5,606 bases of DNA, taken from Candidatus Oleimmundimicrobium americanum (GTDB lineage Bacteria; Actinomycetota; Aquicultoria; UBA3085; Oleimmundimicrobiaceae). Each line of letters begins with the position of its first letter. Position 1 is the first letter of the stretch. The stretch covers positions 1-5,606 of the forward strand of contig DFBH01000009.1 in assembly GCA_002366545.1 (NCBI GenBank). Reading direction: 5' to 3'. Positions 5,429-5,606 of this stretch are shown here, one piece after another. A program made the position numbers and the translations under genes. The notes below the pieces were generated by a model. That model saw nothing but the letters and a program-made list of their open reading frames with translations. It was not told the DNA's origin and made no database searches.

Positions 5429-5563
5429 TCAGGTGGAGGCCAGTAATTCTTCTACTTGCTTGAGTATTAATTCGGGACATTTAACTTCATCTACCCATCT
5501 TAAAGTTCGAAAATCGTCCCATCCGGCGAGCGGATTTAAAAAGCCTTTATTTAAAGGGCTTTT
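5429..5563 (-). pseudogene. Possible C-terminal remnant of a minus-strand gene
   Basis: Read on the minus strand, 44 sense codons run to a TGA at 5431-5429. The last part reads WDDFRTLRWVDEVKCPELI and ends in LLAST, with balanced, protein-like composition. There is no ATG, GTG or TTG in frame, a stop lies just upstream (5566-5564), and the terminator hairpin at 5538-5564 occupies its 5' part. It could be a decayed gene end or chance. No family is recognised. Confidence 0.2.
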
Positions 5564-5565
5564 TT
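5538..5565. terminator. Bidirectional intrinsic terminator
   Basis: AAAAAGCCTTT (5538-5548) pairs with AAAGGGCTTTTT-side bases (5554-5564) around a short loop, with one G-U pair, and T residues continue to 5565. The complementary strand also ends its stem in a run of five T, so the element can stop transcription from both sides. It separates the operon region from the promoter at the window edge. Confidence 0.7.
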
Positions 5566-5593
5566 AATTAGGATTAAAGAAGGTTCGAACTTG

Positions 5594-5602
5594 TGGTATA
5601 AT
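5594..5602 (+). promoter_or_regulatory. Extended -10 promoter for a gene beyond the window
   Basis: TGGTATAAT at 5594-5602 is a perfect TATAAT with the upstream TGn extension. A weak -35-like TTAAAG lies 17 bases before it (5574-5579). The initiation point would fall just outside the window, so the gene it serves cannot be seen. Confidence 0.55.
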
Positions 5603-5606
5603 AAAA

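Noticed and set aside
1..5606. CRISPR array, insertion sequence or phage genes
   Set aside because: No regularly spaced repeats, terminal inverted repeats, transposase or phage proteins were found.

Overview
The window is AT-rich bacterial DNA with lysine-rich proteins, tight gene spacing and mostly weak or absent Shine-Dalgarno sequences. This suits a small-genome lineage such as Patescibacteria/CPR, but no marker gene here proves it. No gene shown contains an in-frame TGA, and pta ends in TGA, so the standard code fits. All recognisable genes are on the + strand.

Left part (1-510). The window opens inside a dCTP deaminase gene (dcd) whose 5' end is missing. A near-consensus sigma70-type promoter overlaps its last codons and starts almost directly at a tRNA-Asn(GTT) gene. 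Positions 510-814 form a 305-base stretch without a convincing gene. It holds a GC-rich hairpin just after the tRNA, a T-rich run, one tiny doubtful ORF, and at its right end a promoter and small leader hairpin for the next operon.

Main part (815-5344). Six genes lie head to tail, with gaps of 12, 8, 59 and 12 bases and a final 4-base overlap. They are an unusual thiolase, its DUF35 zinc-ribbon/OB-fold partner, an acyl carrier protein (ACP), acetate kinase (ackA), a short-form phosphate acetyltransferase (pta) and holo-ACP synthase (acpS). An intrinsic terminator follows acpS, so this is probably one operon. AckA and Pta interconvert acetate, acetyl phosphate and acetyl-CoA with ATP. The thiolase/DUF35 pair should join or cleave acetyl units. 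AcpS should load phosphopantetheine onto the ACP. The combination suggests an acetate-linked acyl-condensing or acyl-cleaving pathway that may use a carrier protein, which I do not recognise as a described system. The ACP is itself odd: strongly basic, with Lys instead of Asp before the modified serine.

Right end (5345-5606). Two intrinsic terminators flank about 150 bases without a + strand gene; the second also works on paper for the - strand. The - strand between them reads as a short protein-like tail with no start codon, possibly a gene remnant. An extended -10 promoter at the very edge points to a gene beyond the window.
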